Below, one piece after another: positions 1 through 12,860 of a DNA stretch of 64,000 bases (positions within the stretch are counted from its first letter, which is position 1; the number at the start of each line of letters is the position of its first letter). Where the stretch lies: NCBI GenBank assembly GCA_029718625.1, contig CM056391.1, positions 9,416,416 through 9,480,415 of the forward strand. Direction: 5' to 3'. A model generated the notes under the pieces. That model had not been told where the DNA came from and ran no database searches. It worked only from the letters and a program-made list of their open reading frames with translations. The position numbers and the translations under genes were made by a program. This DNA comes from Synaphobranchus kaupii. Lineage: Eukaryota > Chordata > Actinopteri > Anguilliformes > Synaphobranchidae.

Positions 1-1226
1 TACCAATAGCTCTTTTACCCATCATGCACTGGAAGCTTTATCACAACTAAAATGCTGAACAACCAAATTATAGTAGATACAAGAATATACAAAGAATATA
101 ATAAACATTTAGAAAACTATTTATTTTTTATTATTTTTTTATAGATGCAATCACAATAGGTGAATGCTGAGGCTGTTTGGCAAATGGCACAAATACACAC
201 ATCATATATTAGGGAGCCGAGCAAGCTGTATATGATGAAACAATAACTATGTTTATAATTATATACAGTGCTGGGCATTATAGAGGATGTGTGAATAGCA
301 CTGCTGATGGATGAGAAACACTTCCACTGTTACATTCACACCTGTAATTAGTACAAAGTTGAATTTGAGCAACACGATTGCTCTCTATGTAAATCAATTT
401 AGAATAAAAAAAAAAATTATAATTGTACACAGTTCCTTAATTACCAAATGATTGCATTGTTTTATTGGTCCATTATTTACCACGACAGTGCATGTAGTAA
501 AAATTATAATTCATTACTTAGCATTGACGGACACGATAATTACAAAGACAGTACAAGGTAGATGTGAAAATGGTTACATATGCACTATTATGGGTTAATG
601 CTTTGAATTGCAGTTAATACTTTGAATTCCTCTTCTACCAGCTTGTTAAGCTTCCATAATTTGGCAAATGGCTTCCCTGAAGTTAACATTCACATTTAAA
701 GTAATAAAAACCTTGCTTATAAATATTTACAGCCGTTCTCCAGGGTCGTTGTTAATAATCCTGATGTTTTTTAATGAACTGCCTGGAGGTCACTGCTCAG
801 AGTGCTTGTGCAGGGGGAGCATCAGGTCCAGTTATGTTTTTGACCGTAGGATGAAGCTGTGCCCTTAAGTGCATGGTTGGCCCGGTCCAGGAGAATTCCG
901 CAACACGCATGTTCCGTCCTTGGCGGGGCTCTGTTGTTGTAGCTATTTATATGGAACTGTAAACACTCCTGCTGCGGAATTTAATATAACACGTGATTGA
1001 TGCAATGTAGTCGTGTTAAGGCCATCTACCGAGGAATAAAATGCAGTTTGACTGCGCAGTCTGCGTCTCATGGAAGTGACGGAGATTGAGGGTTGAGTCA
1101 CGGTGGTAGAAGCCTTTTACCCCCACGTAAATTTGTTCTGAAATAAAACAAGCGAAATTATTAAGCACAATGCACTCTTGATGAAATCTGGACAGAATGT
1201 CTCCCACATATGAAGATGACATCTGT
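1..1226. other. AT-rich non-coding stretch, nothing recognised
   Basis: Only short AT-rich runs and poly-A tracts are visible. The short open frames have no recognisable protein motif and no splice context, so no gene is called. Confidence 0.6.
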
Positions 1227-1233
1227 TTCTCTA

Positions 1234-1272
<39 letters not shown>

Positions 1273-1277
1273 CCTTC
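1227..1277. repeat. Simple repeat (TC)n then (TTTC)n
   Basis: A CT-dinucleotide run passes directly into TTTC tetranucleotides. Pyrimidine-rich on the plus strand. The 600 bases after it, up to 1877, show nothing recognisable. Confidence 0.9.
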
Positions 1278-1877
1278 CCATTGTTTCTTTCTATATCTCT
1301 CCCTCCCTCCCCAGAGACTACCACAGTGTAAAATAACAATTTTTGTTTGATCGCCGGAAGTCAGGAAAGTAAAATTAGGTCAGCAAGTACTGAGCTGTGG
1401 AGGGGGGAATAAACTTCATAAGCTGTTTGGAATTACTAGAATGTTGTCTTTTAAACTTGTGTAAAAAGCAACATTGTTATTACCTTAGAGCATTCAGAAG
1501 TCAACCACATGTCTCCTTAGTCACATGACAAGGAACAGGGTGCCTTCAAGACAAACAACAGCATCTAACCTCTATTCCGCACTTTCCTGCATACATACTT
1601 CCACAATGACTCTCTGTAGGGTCATTACAGTACTGTGTTTGAAGAAAACATATCTGTGGAAACAGTATTTCATTATATTTTAAAATTATGTCAATTTGTG
1701 GTATTGGTTTTTTGGCAGTTTCTTCTAAAGGCATAGGCCGAGGGTCCTCAGACTCAATTTATCCTGGGACATTGTGAGTCATGCAATTCTCTTGACGGTT
1801 CAGTTAAAATCACCAGGAGTGATTCAGTCATCACACATCTGTGCCTGGCATTGTCCTCTGACTGTGCCCAATTGTGT

Positions 1878-2047
1878 GCCGCGGAGGGCCGAGATTATGC
1901 AGGTTTTCATTCCAACCAATCACTGCACCTGCTGATTTTACTAATTAACAACACCTTCAACCAGAGAAGAGGGAACTAATTAGTGAACTTAGCAGGTGAA
2001 GTGATTGGTTGGAAAGAAAACCTGCATAGTTTCAGTCCTCCACGCCG
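1878..2047. mobile_element. Palindromic MITE, about 170 bp
   Basis: The left arm (about 1878-1948) reads as the reverse complement of the right arm (about 1975-2047). Both arms contain TATGCAGGTTTTC, then TTCCAACCAATCACT, then CACCTGCT. The centre is a short unpaired stretch near 1950-1975. This is the build of a fold-back non-autonomous DNA transposon. I see no coding capacity and no clear target duplication, so the superfamily is open. Confidence 0.75.
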
Positions 2048-2240
2048 CATGATACTCAAATCAAGGGCCTCGCTGGTTTCCCACCCTCTCTTTACCTGGG
2101 AGGCAGGTGTGAAGACAGTCTGGGCAATCAGTAGGACTAATTGTTCAGGTAATTACCTGGGATAAAAGAAAAACAGGGCATGATTTGAATTTGAGGTATC
2201 CATTGAGTATCCATACTATATATTGTAATTGTATCAGACT

Positions 2241-3357
2241 TTAACTCATTCAGTGCCCTGGGCGACTTTAGACGACGGAAATACGAACGGTCTAAAGTGC
2301 TGAGGGCGACTATAGTCAACCACAACCGTCTTTACTCTGCTACACCGGTAAAGAATTCTGGAATTGAGTCGGGAAAAATGAAACGATGACAAAATTACAT
2401 TAATTTACATTTACATGTATGTTCTTTTACCCAGATTTGCTCTTTTTTTTTTACATGGTTTTAGATGGAAATGTCATATTTATCCCATGTTTTTAAAAAA
2501 ATGTCTAAGCATCTAAGTCAACATCGGGGCGTGGGAATAACGTGTCCCTGTAAATTTGTACCAACACGTTTCTGCGCCATGACCAAGAATATAAAGAAAT
2601 TGAACACGGTCAAGTGGGCGATATAACAAACTAGGCTACTGCTATGCTACTGTCTCTGTAACAGGAGAACATTTTCAGTCGTTCCACGATTGTCTGGTAA
2701 ACGTCATGGACAGTAGCCTACCAACAACGAGTTTTATGTTATCCCTTTCCCGACTTTTTTATTCATAATTCTCTGATTTCCACTTCTATCCAGTTATTTC
2801 CCATATCTCCTGCGGTGATCATTGTTTTGTTGGTTCCGTTTTTAATTAGTCCCTCACACCACAGATTTTAGCCAACATTATTTTTGCCTCAGGATAACTG
2901 TTTCTGTTTGAAATGGTTGATACAAAGTAACTCAAGTGGACAGCTCATTTGTACATACAGCATCTATACAAATGACAAGTGATCATGATTATTGTTCAGT
3001 TTTGCATATCTTAAGTTACGCAAGAGATGATTTTTATGGAAAACTGTTTTCACAATTATTACACATCACCAATGTAAGAGTCATGTTAACCAAACTAAGA
3101 AGCACTGATAATAAATTATTTATATTTCCATCAATATTGTTTGAATTTGTTCTAATAGTGAAATGAACCAGAAGGTGTGGTATTTAGTGCCATCTATCCT
3201 CATTAACAAAAAATGATGTTGAATAGGTAAAATAATGTTTTATTAGAAGTTAGCACATTGACAGGATCAATCTCGACATTTTGAATGTCGGCAGCCATAT
3301 TGGCTTGGCACTGCTGGGGCTTAGTGCTCCAGAACACTCTGGCATTGAATGAGTTAA
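2241..3357. mobile_element. TTAA-flanked inverted-repeat element, about 1.1 kb
   Basis: TTAA at 2241-2244 is followed by CTCATTCAGTGCC. TTAA at 3354-3357 is preceded by the inverse of CTCATTCAATGCC. A 13-base terminal inverted repeat with one mismatch, sitting exactly inside two TTAA tetramers, is the hallmark of piggyBac-type (or Kolobok-type) insertion. The interior (about 1.1 kb) has no open frame resembling a transposase, so it would be non-autonomous. The two TTAA sites could be chance in AT-rich DNA, but together with the matching termini that is less likely. Confidence 0.55.
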
Positions 3358-5155
3358 AAAGTGTTTGCCATCCAGAAAACTGTATCAGACTGATTTCAGT
3401 CATAGACAAAAGACATAATATGGTCAACATGCTCACATTTTAATTTGCAAAAAATAATATTGTTTTGGACATTATTTTGTATTATCCTTATAGTATTGAG
3501 TTCTGCTATTGAGGCACTCATTAGCATAAGCAGAAGCTTTTTAGTCTAACCGATGGATATGGTTTGAATTATTCAGCACTTTCTGGGAACATAACTGGAA
3601 TTTTAATGAAAAATGCTGAATTCAGGATAGATCTTTAATATGTTGTTGATGCACACTTCTGTTACTGTGAACTGGCCATGCTCCCAACAATAACATAGGT
3701 GAAAAGCCTTCTGGGAAGGCAAGACACTAATTCACATTTATTACATTATCTAGTAATGGATGTTTTTTTACGATAAAATGATAATCAGTTCCATAACATT
3801 TTATTTAATAATATGGCCCAGCTATGAATGCACAATAAAACATAAACAACAGCATACTTTTCCATTAAAAAAAATAAAGCGTTGTTCTTTAGTCAAACAT
3901 TAACTGTGGTGTCATATGAGCGCATTGGCACTATTTTGTAAACACAATTTCCATGACATAAATATTGATAATTGCTATGTCTTCCACCCCAGACCGTTCT
4001 TGCACCACTGCTATCATCAATCACACATAGACATGGCTGTAAAGCTTATTACGGTCATGGTATGTTCATATCCTGTTTCCCCTGACAAATCATAAAGTTG
4101 ACCAAGTTTCACAAATCATTTTGCTTTGAGTAACTTTTTGCATAATGGAACACCATGTTTACCAAATCTGAGGGGCCCAAAAACACTGAAAGCTTAATTA
4201 AATCTGAGTTATTACACATCACACATTTTTCACCCGGTATAACAAATGGTTCACAGCCCAGAACATAATTAATTTTTGTGGTTATTTGCAGAAAAAAACG
4301 GGCTTCCTAATGAAAATGTCAAATATCGGAAGCTAATTAAGAGCTCACTGTGCCGCTCTAAGTAGAAAATGTGAGCCAATGAAGGAGGCTTTTAGAACGA
4401 ATCAAGCGAACCTTTTGTTGCTCGGATATGGTGGACTTCACATCCTTCATGTGAGTATTCAAATACAATGACTAGTGACAAACCCATTCTGCTTTTGTTA
4501 GTCATTTGGTCACATCTACGAAATAGGTTGACATCTACCCCATGGCATGAGCCCAGGAGACTGTGCTCCATGTTTCTACGTTTACACTATTATTTTGCCA
4601 TTTCTCTGGATCCTTAATGAGAAATATTTAATTATATGTTAGGATACTGACAGAAGCTGAAGTCAACAGAGGTAGAATGATTATACTGACTGATATCTTA
4701 CCATATATACTGTAACTAGGAAAATAAATAATTAAACAGACCAAAAATGAGTTTATAAAAGCCATGCAGAAAACCCTTAAAATATTGCTTCAGAAATCCA
4801 AATACTCCTGAGATGTATTGTGGATAACGGGGGATAACATTCATAAGCAAACAGCCTGTTCAGCAAAGTGAAGTGCTTTCAGCATTGGACAATATTACTG
4901 AGCTTTGACTGAGCCAAGCGCAATATTGGATAAGTTGGGGAAAGAAAGAAAAAGAGAAAAAAAAAACACTGAAAACTCTTGGATGAGTCTATAAAACTGC
5001 CATAAAGAATCAAACCGTTATAGACAGCCTATTTATGTATTTATTCTCTTAGGCAACCAAGCTGAGAACATTTGAAAATTTGTTGTGTATGTCATTATGT
5101 GGCTTTTATATCTGGGTTGCTGGGGTGAAAAATGTATTTATATGCGCTTATTGTA
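3358..5155. other. Non-coding stretch, nothing recognised
   Basis: AT-rich unique-looking DNA with no repeat family, RNA gene or coding frame that I can support. Confidence 0.5.
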
Positions 5156-5178
5156 CCCCCCCCCCCCCCCCCCCCCCC
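5156..5178. repeat. Poly-C tract, 23 bases
   Basis: An uninterrupted run of 23 C. It is one of several long C or G homopolymers in the window (23101, 44925, 53819, 60671). Length is likely to be unreliable in sequencing. Confidence 0.95.
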
Positions 5179-8141
5179 TCCTCCTTTGGGTTATCTTTTC
5201 TATTATATTGTATTTTCATTGTGATTCCCCATCTGCTTGTGACTATGCCCTTATGGGCCTCCCTGTTGAACTTGTCTATGTGTTTATTGTTGTGTCGTAT
5301 CCAATATGTAGAGTAAGTAAAATGTATTCGGTTGCATGGTCTGAAACACATTTTCTTTTCCAGCTTACAGTTGATTAGAGTGATGGCTGTGTATGTCACG
5401 TATGTCTAACACCAATTTTTGGCAATGCTGGACAGCCATTTTGAACCAGACTGCTCAGTACACATCAGCTGAAGGTTATTAAAAGATGCTTATGTGGATA
5501 GATATAGAAAGAGCTAGGTTGTTGCATTTGGTCTGGTAATGGGAATCACGTTTGGAGCTCCTTGTCCCATTTCACCACGCAAATAAATATAGTGCCTGAA
5601 GTGAGCCTGAAGTGTTACTCTGATTTCACGGAAGACGGTGAGGCCTCTGGTCTTCTGGCCAGGATTCAGAAAGACAGGAAATCGTTGATGCTGCAGACAG
5701 GAAGTGAGCTATGTCAAAGTGAATCGCAAATAGCTGTAACTACAGTGACGTTTCGAGGAGATCAAATGCATGCTTATGCCGTTCCGCAGTCCCCAGATCA
5801 CAAATGACAGAAATAATCTAACTATCTACGTCAGAAAGCCTGCAACGATCCAATTAGCAAAATATTAAAGACATTTTCAATAAAAACCACCTGCTTGATC
5901 AAAGCAACACATTTACTGTAACTTTTTGATTAAACATAACCACATTCTGAGCTGAGCAGCAGGAAGACCCAAACATTATGGAGCGGTTAACATCGCTGTC
6001 AGGTTTTTCTGAAAGACAGCCATTTGTAAAGCCCTGCAGGGCATTCCTAAATGAAAATGCAGTTTGTAAAGATGCAGGAAATCTCATCTGTCATATATCT
6101 TTGATGCTAAATTGGTTATGTTCGGGGGCGGGGGGTGGGGGGATGATAAAATGGCAAAGTTACTGCAAAGATACCTTGATCCCAACCCCACCTCCAGTTT
6201 GGAATTCACAATCAACCCCCAACCACTCCTTCCACCCCCCCTCCTTCTGAAATCACCATTTCCCACCAGACTTCCTCCAGGTCCACGCTTGCAATCTTCC
6301 TCCCAGTCCGCAATCACAATCCCCCACCCGCACACCCACGTCCACGATCACAACCCCCCTCCACCCCCTCTCTCCGGCCTGCAACATTCAAATACTTTTC
6401 TCCCCATGGAAGTTGCTCTGGGACCAGCTACAAGAGCTAAGCCTTCTTCAGCACTGCTTGGAACACCGCTGGTTACAGCTCAAAACATGGTCATTATCAC
6501 AGCCACATTAACTAATGTAATAATACATAGCATGCATTCTTGCAAATTAGACGGTGTTTAAAACACAGTTGGTTGTTAAGTAACACGGCTCGCTGACGTT
6601 CCAGATGATTTTGTAAGCTAAAGAGAAACCTGGGATAGCTTTCATATTTTAATAAATATCAACAGCAATGCGAGAGATTGTGTTTGGCAAGGTGACAAAT
6701 TGCTCTAAGCAACAGTGTTTGGTTTGGCTTAGGGCCACAATTATTCTCTTCCTCAAACTGTTTCCCCTCCCCGGCCCGCTCCATCCCACCCTAGTAATAT
6801 ATACAAACATTTATATAAAGCATGACAAATCAACAAGCATATTTGCAAGCAGAAATGAAAATAATAGGTCATAGTATTAGGTAAAAGGTTGTAAATGTTG
6901 GGTCTATATATAATATATAATACGAAAGCGTAATTGAAGTAGCCATCTTTCGCTTGCAGATGGCTTTAATTATGTTTTTTTCCCCCCTAAAATGCATTCC
7001 TCTTTTTGCCACAACCATTTAATTATTATTATTTTTTTCATTTTCAGACTGACAACATGCCACAGAGGGATTTGATTCAACATGCAATTTTCCCTAAAAA
7101 CATATTAAATATGAATATGCATGGCACTGCATTGATTGCTTTGAATTTAATTTAGCTATTTAGTTATATATTCAAGTTTTTGTGTCATGTATCTCCTAAC
7201 AGCCTGTGGTAATATTAGTAACACAGTGAAGCAATTATGTCTGGATATAGAAGCTACATTTACCAGAGAGAGAGATAAAAATAAATCAAAATGTGAATCT
7301 TTATATGGCAGATTTTCTGGCATAAGCCAAGACAATTTATTTTCACTGCTCCACTTCCAAAACTGATCAAGGAAATACTACTGCTTTTGTGAAGTTTTTT
7401 AAACATACCTTTCAAACATACCTTTTAGTCCCACTTCACAGTGATCTTGTAAGAATTAAAACTTCAAGGCTAGCTAATAGTGATACCATATGTTGGTATC
7501 AATTTTTACATTTTTTTAATATGTTGTCTAGTGAAAATGCAGAGCTGGTTTCTGTAGCCCTTATCTTATCAGTCGCCTCATGGATCACTGAACTTTTACT
7601 ATATTTCACAAATGGGTTGCTTTGGAGCACCATGTAGGAAGGCAGTGGCTTGAAGTCTAGATTTATTGCAGAGCTCCATTGACTGAGATGGGAAATGGGA
7701 CCTTGGTAGTAAGCCTATATCTACTTTGAAATTGCTCTCAAAAAGGATGGCTTAAAGAGCGGACAATAGCATTAGTGCAGTCAAACCATTTACTTTTAAA
7801 TGTCTAAGTGTGTGTGTGTGTGTGCGCATGTGCGTCCGTGTTAGTTCTTTTGTGTGCGCATGCAAAAATGTGAGGTGATTCATTCAATTGTAAAACTTGA
7901 TTTATTTATTTCAGTCTGTATATTGCTGGTGCTGTATCCTATTTCAGCAGATGAATAATGACATTTTGAAGTCACGTTGGCTTTTTGAAGTCGCTTTCCC
8001 TTCTGCCGTACACTGGAGACTCCAGCGCTCACCTGAGACCTCTCCACTTCAATAGCCTACAGTTCATAAAGACTTCAGTGGTGAATGTCTCCAGGGATGT
8101 ATTCCAACAGAAGGTTCTTAATCAGTGCAAAGTATCAAAGT

Positions 8142-8142
<1 letters not shown>
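5179..8142. other. Non-coding stretch with a C-rich skewed segment
   Basis: Most of this is AT-rich and unremarkable. From about 6175 to 6370 the plus strand is strongly C-rich (many CCCC runs and imperfect 'CAATCACAACCCCC'-like words), preceded by a G-rich run at 6124-6141. The long frame through the C-rich segment (6112-6561) is proline-rich and low complexity, so I do not call it a gene. A short (GT)n run sits at 7807-7824. Confidence 0.5.

Positions 8143-8144
<2 letters not shown>

Positions 8145-8180
<36 letters not shown>
8145..8180. repeat. Microsatellite (GT)n
   Basis: About 18 GT units, continued by degenerate GAGAGTGTGT and ATGC repeats to about 8230. Confidence 0.95.
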
Positions 8181-8183
<3 letters not shown>

Positions 8184-8356
8184 AGTGTGTTTATGCATGC
8201 ATGCATGCATGTGTGTGTCTGCGTGTTCATGCGTCTGTGCGTCTTAGTTTGATATACCACAGTGAATCAGGCGTCACAGTAATGCACTTACAAATATGTA
8301 ATGTATTAAGTGACTTTTTCATGAAAGAGAAATACTGTGTAAATAGAAAGCACATT

Positions 8357-8787
8357 GGGCCTCATTAATCAATATGGTCGTAAAAAATAGCGTATATTTG
8401 ACGGATCCAGCTTGCGTCATCCTGGAATGACTTGGACGTGCCATTTTTATGATCAGCTACTCATTTAAGGCGAACTCTGATTTTAAAGCTCACAACCTAT
8501 ATTTTTCAAAAAGCACCTTTTTGTTTATCACCTGTTGACTCAGCAGTGCTCTGAACAAAAGTTATTTGCTTTCATTATAGGCTGCACAACTATTCCCTCG
8601 CTGTTCATTGCATGCAATGTTGCTGCCTCGCCACTGGGAAAAGCGTACGCAAGGTCGAGAGCTATCGTGATATTTCATCATACCGTACACCCACGTTCAT
8701 GTTGATAAATCCGGAAATTTCCTTAAAAATGGTCGTACACTCAATTTACGATCAGATTTGAACGTACAACTGAATGATAAATGAGGC
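8357..8787. mobile_element. MITE with GGGCCTCATT-type termini
   Basis: The left end GGGCCTCATTAATCA matches the inverted right end GCCTCATTTATCA. The flanks both read ACATT (8352-8356 and 8788-8792), a probable 5-bp target duplication. The inner sequences also echo each other with GGTCGTA-type words. No coding capacity. Superfamily not assigned; the length of 431 bp and the terminal repeats fit a non-autonomous DNA transposon. Confidence 0.65.
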
Positions 8788-8792
8788 ACATT

Positions 8793-10360
8793 GTAGTTTG
8801 TGAGAATTTATTTCAGACATGCTCTCTAATAGGTGTCCCTTTGAATTCCTTAATCCACAGACCCACGGGTCAAGCTTATCTGGCTAAGCGGGGATCTCTT
8901 TAAATATATGTCGAAATATAACAGTATTTTATTTTGCCTCCGTTTGTGAATGTTTTCTCTTTTTGTTGACGAAGCGATGAAATGAAATGTTATCACACAG
9001 CATTACAAACACCTCGGATCAAAGTTGTCCGCCACCAGCGCACCGGCACAGGGGACCATCCGTTTGTTTTTAACAAGCTAGTACAGCAAGGTTGCAAAAC
9101 ACATATCTGTACGCCACTCTGAGTTGCTCAGCATCAACTGTCATTTCCATTATTAAAGCTTTATACTGTTGTGGGCCTGCTTTCATTTTAGTTCAGTTTA
9201 CAAGAATAGAAGAATGGGAGGTTACAAAAAAACACACCATAATACTAAATAGGAACTCTTTATGTGACTCTTCCTGTTTCCAGTATTCACTGGTGTTCTT
9301 TATGAAGTTAGTAAAATAAAGATTATTCTAAAACTATACTCACTACTAAAGGGCCTCTAAAATATCACCAGTTAAATACTGTAGGGGCGTCAGAAAATGA
9401 TGAAAAGTTACTTCCCAATTACATCCCTGTGATGTTTGTTTTGTATTAATGCAATTATTAAACGCAATAATAACAGAAATCGAAGCCATGATTAGTTTCA
9501 GACACAATCTTTTAGTGTGCAGCTTTTTAGTTTAATGAGGGTGACTGTTAAAATAAAACCATCAGAAGTGCATACGAGAAACAAAACAAAACGTATCGAC
9601 GTAGTCCGTAGCTATTGTATTTGAAGCTATGCGTTACGAATATATGAATATGAGATCAGATTTGCAAGATACACTAGAAAGCTTTCTGTTGCTATCATGA
9701 ATACAAATGTTCTCAGCTGTAGATAGTTTTAATATTCAAAAAGCTTGGACTCTTTTGAAACAATGAATGCTTAAATTGTGCTAAATGACTCATGAATGAG
9801 AAAACTGACATCAGAGGTCATTTAATTTCCCTCTGAGAGGGCTTGGAATGTAGTTTCATCTATTTTTATTTTTTTTTGGTCTGGAGAATGTGCATGTCAT
9901 TTCTTTTTCTTACAGTGGATAGTTATTATCAAGCTTCTGAGCCATGGAAACCTGAATTTGAACAGATTTCACACTCACAAAAGCGAGCAGACTATACATT
10001 GACCACTCTCTAATGGCTCCTTCTCTTTCCCCATCGCCGTCCATCAAGAGTTCACGGCCAAAATAAATGTTTACTTTGCGTGTTAATGATTCAATGAATA
10101 AAGGAAATTTGCTGAGTTTGAGAATGTGACTATCAGGGACCAGATGCAATCGGCAACATTTTGTACGAAACAACGTCCAAACAATAATGAGTCTGCTGTA
10201 ACAGCGTTCCAGTTGGACATGACGTGCATTGCAGTTGAATCTGGCTTGATAAGGGCTAACATCTCAACAGAGATTATGTTTGAAATGGAATGATAGAAAT
10301 TTCCAAGTTCTGTCCTCACAGGAGTGGGAGAAGGAGGCTGTGGACTTTTGTTGATGTAGT
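8793..10360. other. Non-coding stretch, nothing recognised
   Basis: No repeat family or coding frame recognised. The only ORFs are short and without motif. Confidence 0.5.
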
Positions 10361-11012
10361 TCATCTGTGCCCAGTCAAAGCTCCAAATATGAAAATAATT
10401 GCTACAGTGTTTTGTGTGGAGCCTGTGGTGGTGATGGTGGTGGGGGGGTGTTTTTTTTTTTGCTAGTTTGGACGGGAATACTCCCGGCTTGTGCTCGTCC
10501 TATTTGCCGAGGCCTCTTATTTGCAATATTTTGGGGTTGCGGCGCAAAGCCGGCACCATGGAGAGACACTTACAGCTTCAAAAAAGCTGTGGGAAACATT
10601 ACCACACAATAGCGGAGGTGAAGAAAATGCAGCGCCACAGCTGCAAACCGCATTAATGTGCTTGTAATCGGCTCCAGCTGAGCTGGAGAAAAAAGGGGAG
10701 TTGTGGATGGGTTTTTTTTTTTCTGGCTGCCCCCTCTTTGTTGTGAGCGCCAGGGAAGATCATTTTATTGAGGAGAAGTTCCGTGTGGATGATGGGTGAT
10801 TTGTAGGACGATGCACCCGAAGAGCAGGCGTATGGGGTGTTTAAAGTATAGCGAATTACACCTGCCGGATGCACTTAGCGCATGTTACGTTTCTCCTGTC
10901 ACACTCTCCGTCGGCGATACCTGCGCGAGTGCAGGTATAGCGGCAGCTGGGACAGGTATGTATCTAACATCTGTGTGAAAATAGCCTGAATGTGAGGAAA
11001 TGCTAAGATATA
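10361..11012. other. Low-repeat GC-balanced stretch, possible regulatory DNA
   Basis: This interval has a more even base composition than its neighbours, with CpGs and compact motif-like words such as GCATTAATGTGCTTGTAATC near 10650 and a CAGCTGAGCTG cluster of E-box-like sites near 10675. It contains poly-T runs near 10449 and 10710. I cannot test conservation here, so the regulatory reading is only a suggestion. Confidence 0.25.
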
Positions 11013-11408
11013 TACAGTTGAATTCGGAGGTTTACATACACGTAGGTTGAAGTCATTCAAACTCATTTTTAACCACTCCACAGATTTTGTTAGCAAACTA
11101 TAGTGTTGGCAAGTCAGTTAGGACATCTACTTTGTGCATGACACAAGTACATTTTCCAACAATTGTTTACAGACAGATTATTTCACTTTTAATTCACTAT
11201 ATCGCAATTCCAGTGGGTCAGAAGTTTCCATACACTAAGTTGACTGTGCCTTTAAACAGCTTGGAAAATTCCAGAAAATTATGACTTTAGAAACATGGCT
11301 TTAGAAACTTCTGATAGGCTAATTGACACTATTTGAGTCAATTGGAGGTGTACCTGTGGATGTATTTTAAGTCCTACCTTCAAACTCAGTGCCTCTTTGC
11401 TTGACATC

Positions 11409-12368
11409 ATGGGAAAATCTAAAGAAATCAGCCAAGACGTCAGAAAGAAAATTGTGGACCTCCACAAGTCTGGTACTCATCCTTGGAAGCAATTTCCAAA
11501 TGCCTGTTCAAACAATAGTACGCAAGTATAAACACCATGGGACCACACAGCCGTCATACCGCTCGGGATGGAGACGCATTCTGTCTCCTAGAGATGAAAT
11601 TGCGTTCGTGCTAAATATGAAAATCAATCTCAGAACAACAGCAAAGGACCTTGTGAAGATGCAGGAGGGAACAAGTACAAAACTATCTATATCCACAGTA
11701 AAACGAGTCCTATATCGACATAACCTGAAAAGCTGCTCAGCAAGAAGCCATAAAAAAGCCGGACTACAGTTTGCAACTTCACATGGGGACAAAAATCTTA
11801 CTTTTTGGAGAAATGTCCTCTGGTCTGATGAAACAAAAATTGAACTGTTTGGCCATAATGACCATCGTTATGTTTGGAGAAAAAAGGGTGAGGCTTGCAA
11901 GCCTAAGAACACCATCCCATTCCCAACCGTGAAGCACGGGGGTGGCAGCATCGTGCTGTGGGCGTGCTTTGCTGCAGGAGGGACTGGTGCACTTCATAAA
12001 ATAGATGTTTTTGAGGAAAATTAAAATTATGTGGCTATATTGAAGCAACATCTCAAGACATCAGCCAGGAAGCTTAGTCGCTAATGGCTCTTCCAAATGG
12101 ACAATGACCCAAAGCATACTTCCAAAGCTGTGGCAAAATGGCTTAAGGACAACAAAGTCAAGATATTGGAGTGGCCATCACAAAGTCCTGACCTCAATTC
12201 GATCAAAAATTTGTGGGCAGAACTGAAAAACCGTGTGCGAGCAAGGAGGCCTACAAACCTGGCTCAGTTACACCAGTTCTGTCGGGAGGAATGGGCCAAA
12301 ATTCCAGCAACTTATTTTGAGAAGCTTGTGGAAGGCTACCCGAAACGTTTGACCCAAGTTAAACAATT
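11409..12368 (+). pseudogene. Tc1-like (Sleeping Beauty-type) transposase, dead copy
   Basis: The intact family enzyme (about 340 residues) binds the element's inverted repeats through a paired-like helix-turn-helix region and cuts DNA with a DDE catalytic domain. The ATG at 11409 opens with [10 protein letters not shown], the family N-terminus. A one-base loss near 11490 plus a short deletion near 11505 shift the frame; the reading then resumes with QTIVRKYKHHGTTQPSYRSG and runs through the DNA-binding region into the catalytic part. Visible motifs are LWSDETKIELFGHNDHRYVW (first Asp codon at 11827), KHGGGSIVLWACFAAGGTG, and MDNDPKHTSK (second Asp at 12100). In-frame TAA stops lie at 12022-12024 and 12082-12084. 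The third catalytic acid, normally Glu in 'NPIENLW', is Lys here (SIKNLW, codon 12205-12207). The last few residues are replaced by the nested MITE. The copy cannot make an active enzyme. Confidence 0.95.
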
Positions 12369-12611
12369 GAAGACCCGAGTGCTAAAAGTACTGGTCACAT
12401 TTTTAGACAATTCAAGTTGACCATAGAAACATATTGTATTTGTTTAGCTACGTCCACCCTATAAATATTGTTAACAGAAAAGGTGCCTAAGTCTCTTTTC
12501 TCCACTATGGAAACAACAGGTTATCGTATTCTGGTACACAAGAAGTATTCGGATTTGATTTTCTCAAAATAGACATTTTGTGACTTCAGTACTTTTAGCA
12601 CCAGGGTCTTC
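12369..12611 (+). mobile_element. MITE nested in the Tc1 element (copy 1 of family A)
   Basis: Ends are inverted repeats of about 33 bp beginning GAAGACCC and containing GTGCTAAAAGTACT. They are flanked on both sides by AATT (12365-12368 and 12612-12615). The host Tc1 sequence reads straight across if the insert and one AATT are removed, so AATT is the target duplication (or part of a palindromic end). A second copy, in the opposite orientation, is at 61901-62093. This copy carries about 50 extra internal bases (about 12497-12555) that the other lacks. No coding capacity. Confidence 0.9.
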
Positions 12612-12860
12612 AATTTAAAAGCAATGCTACCAAATACTAACAGAGTGTATGTACCCACTGGGAATGTGATGAAATAAATAAAAGCTGAAATAAATCATTC
12701 TCTCTACTATTATTCTGAAATTTCACATTCTTAAAATAAAGTTGTGATCCTAACTGACCTAAAACAGGGAATGTTTACTCAGATTAAATGTCAGGAATTG
12801 TGAAAAACTGAGTGTAAATGGATTTGGCTAAGGTGTATGTAAACTTTCGACTTCGCCTGT

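Larger units (their letters stand above)
11015..12860 (+). mobile_element. Sleeping Beauty-type Tc1 transposon, full length, inactive
   Basis: The outer ends are inverted repeats: CAGTTGAATTCGGAGG, then TTTACATACAC, at 11015, and the mirror GTGTATGTAAACTTTCGAC at 12832-12850. A TA lies just before the left end (11013-11014). As in the Sleeping Beauty/salmonid Tc1 family, each end also has an inner direct repeat: about 11210-11239 on the left, and about 12643-12662 on the right, where it has lost roughly ten bases. The cargo is one transposase frame on the plus strand, broken in several places. A 243-bp MITE (12369-12611) is inserted at the 3' end of that frame. Length about 1.85 kb: the family's usual 1.6 kb plus the nested insert. 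Confidence 0.95.

Noticed and set aside
6112..6561. Proline-rich 149-residue open frame
   Set aside because: Driven by a C-rich low-complexity segment; no domain, no splice or promoter context.
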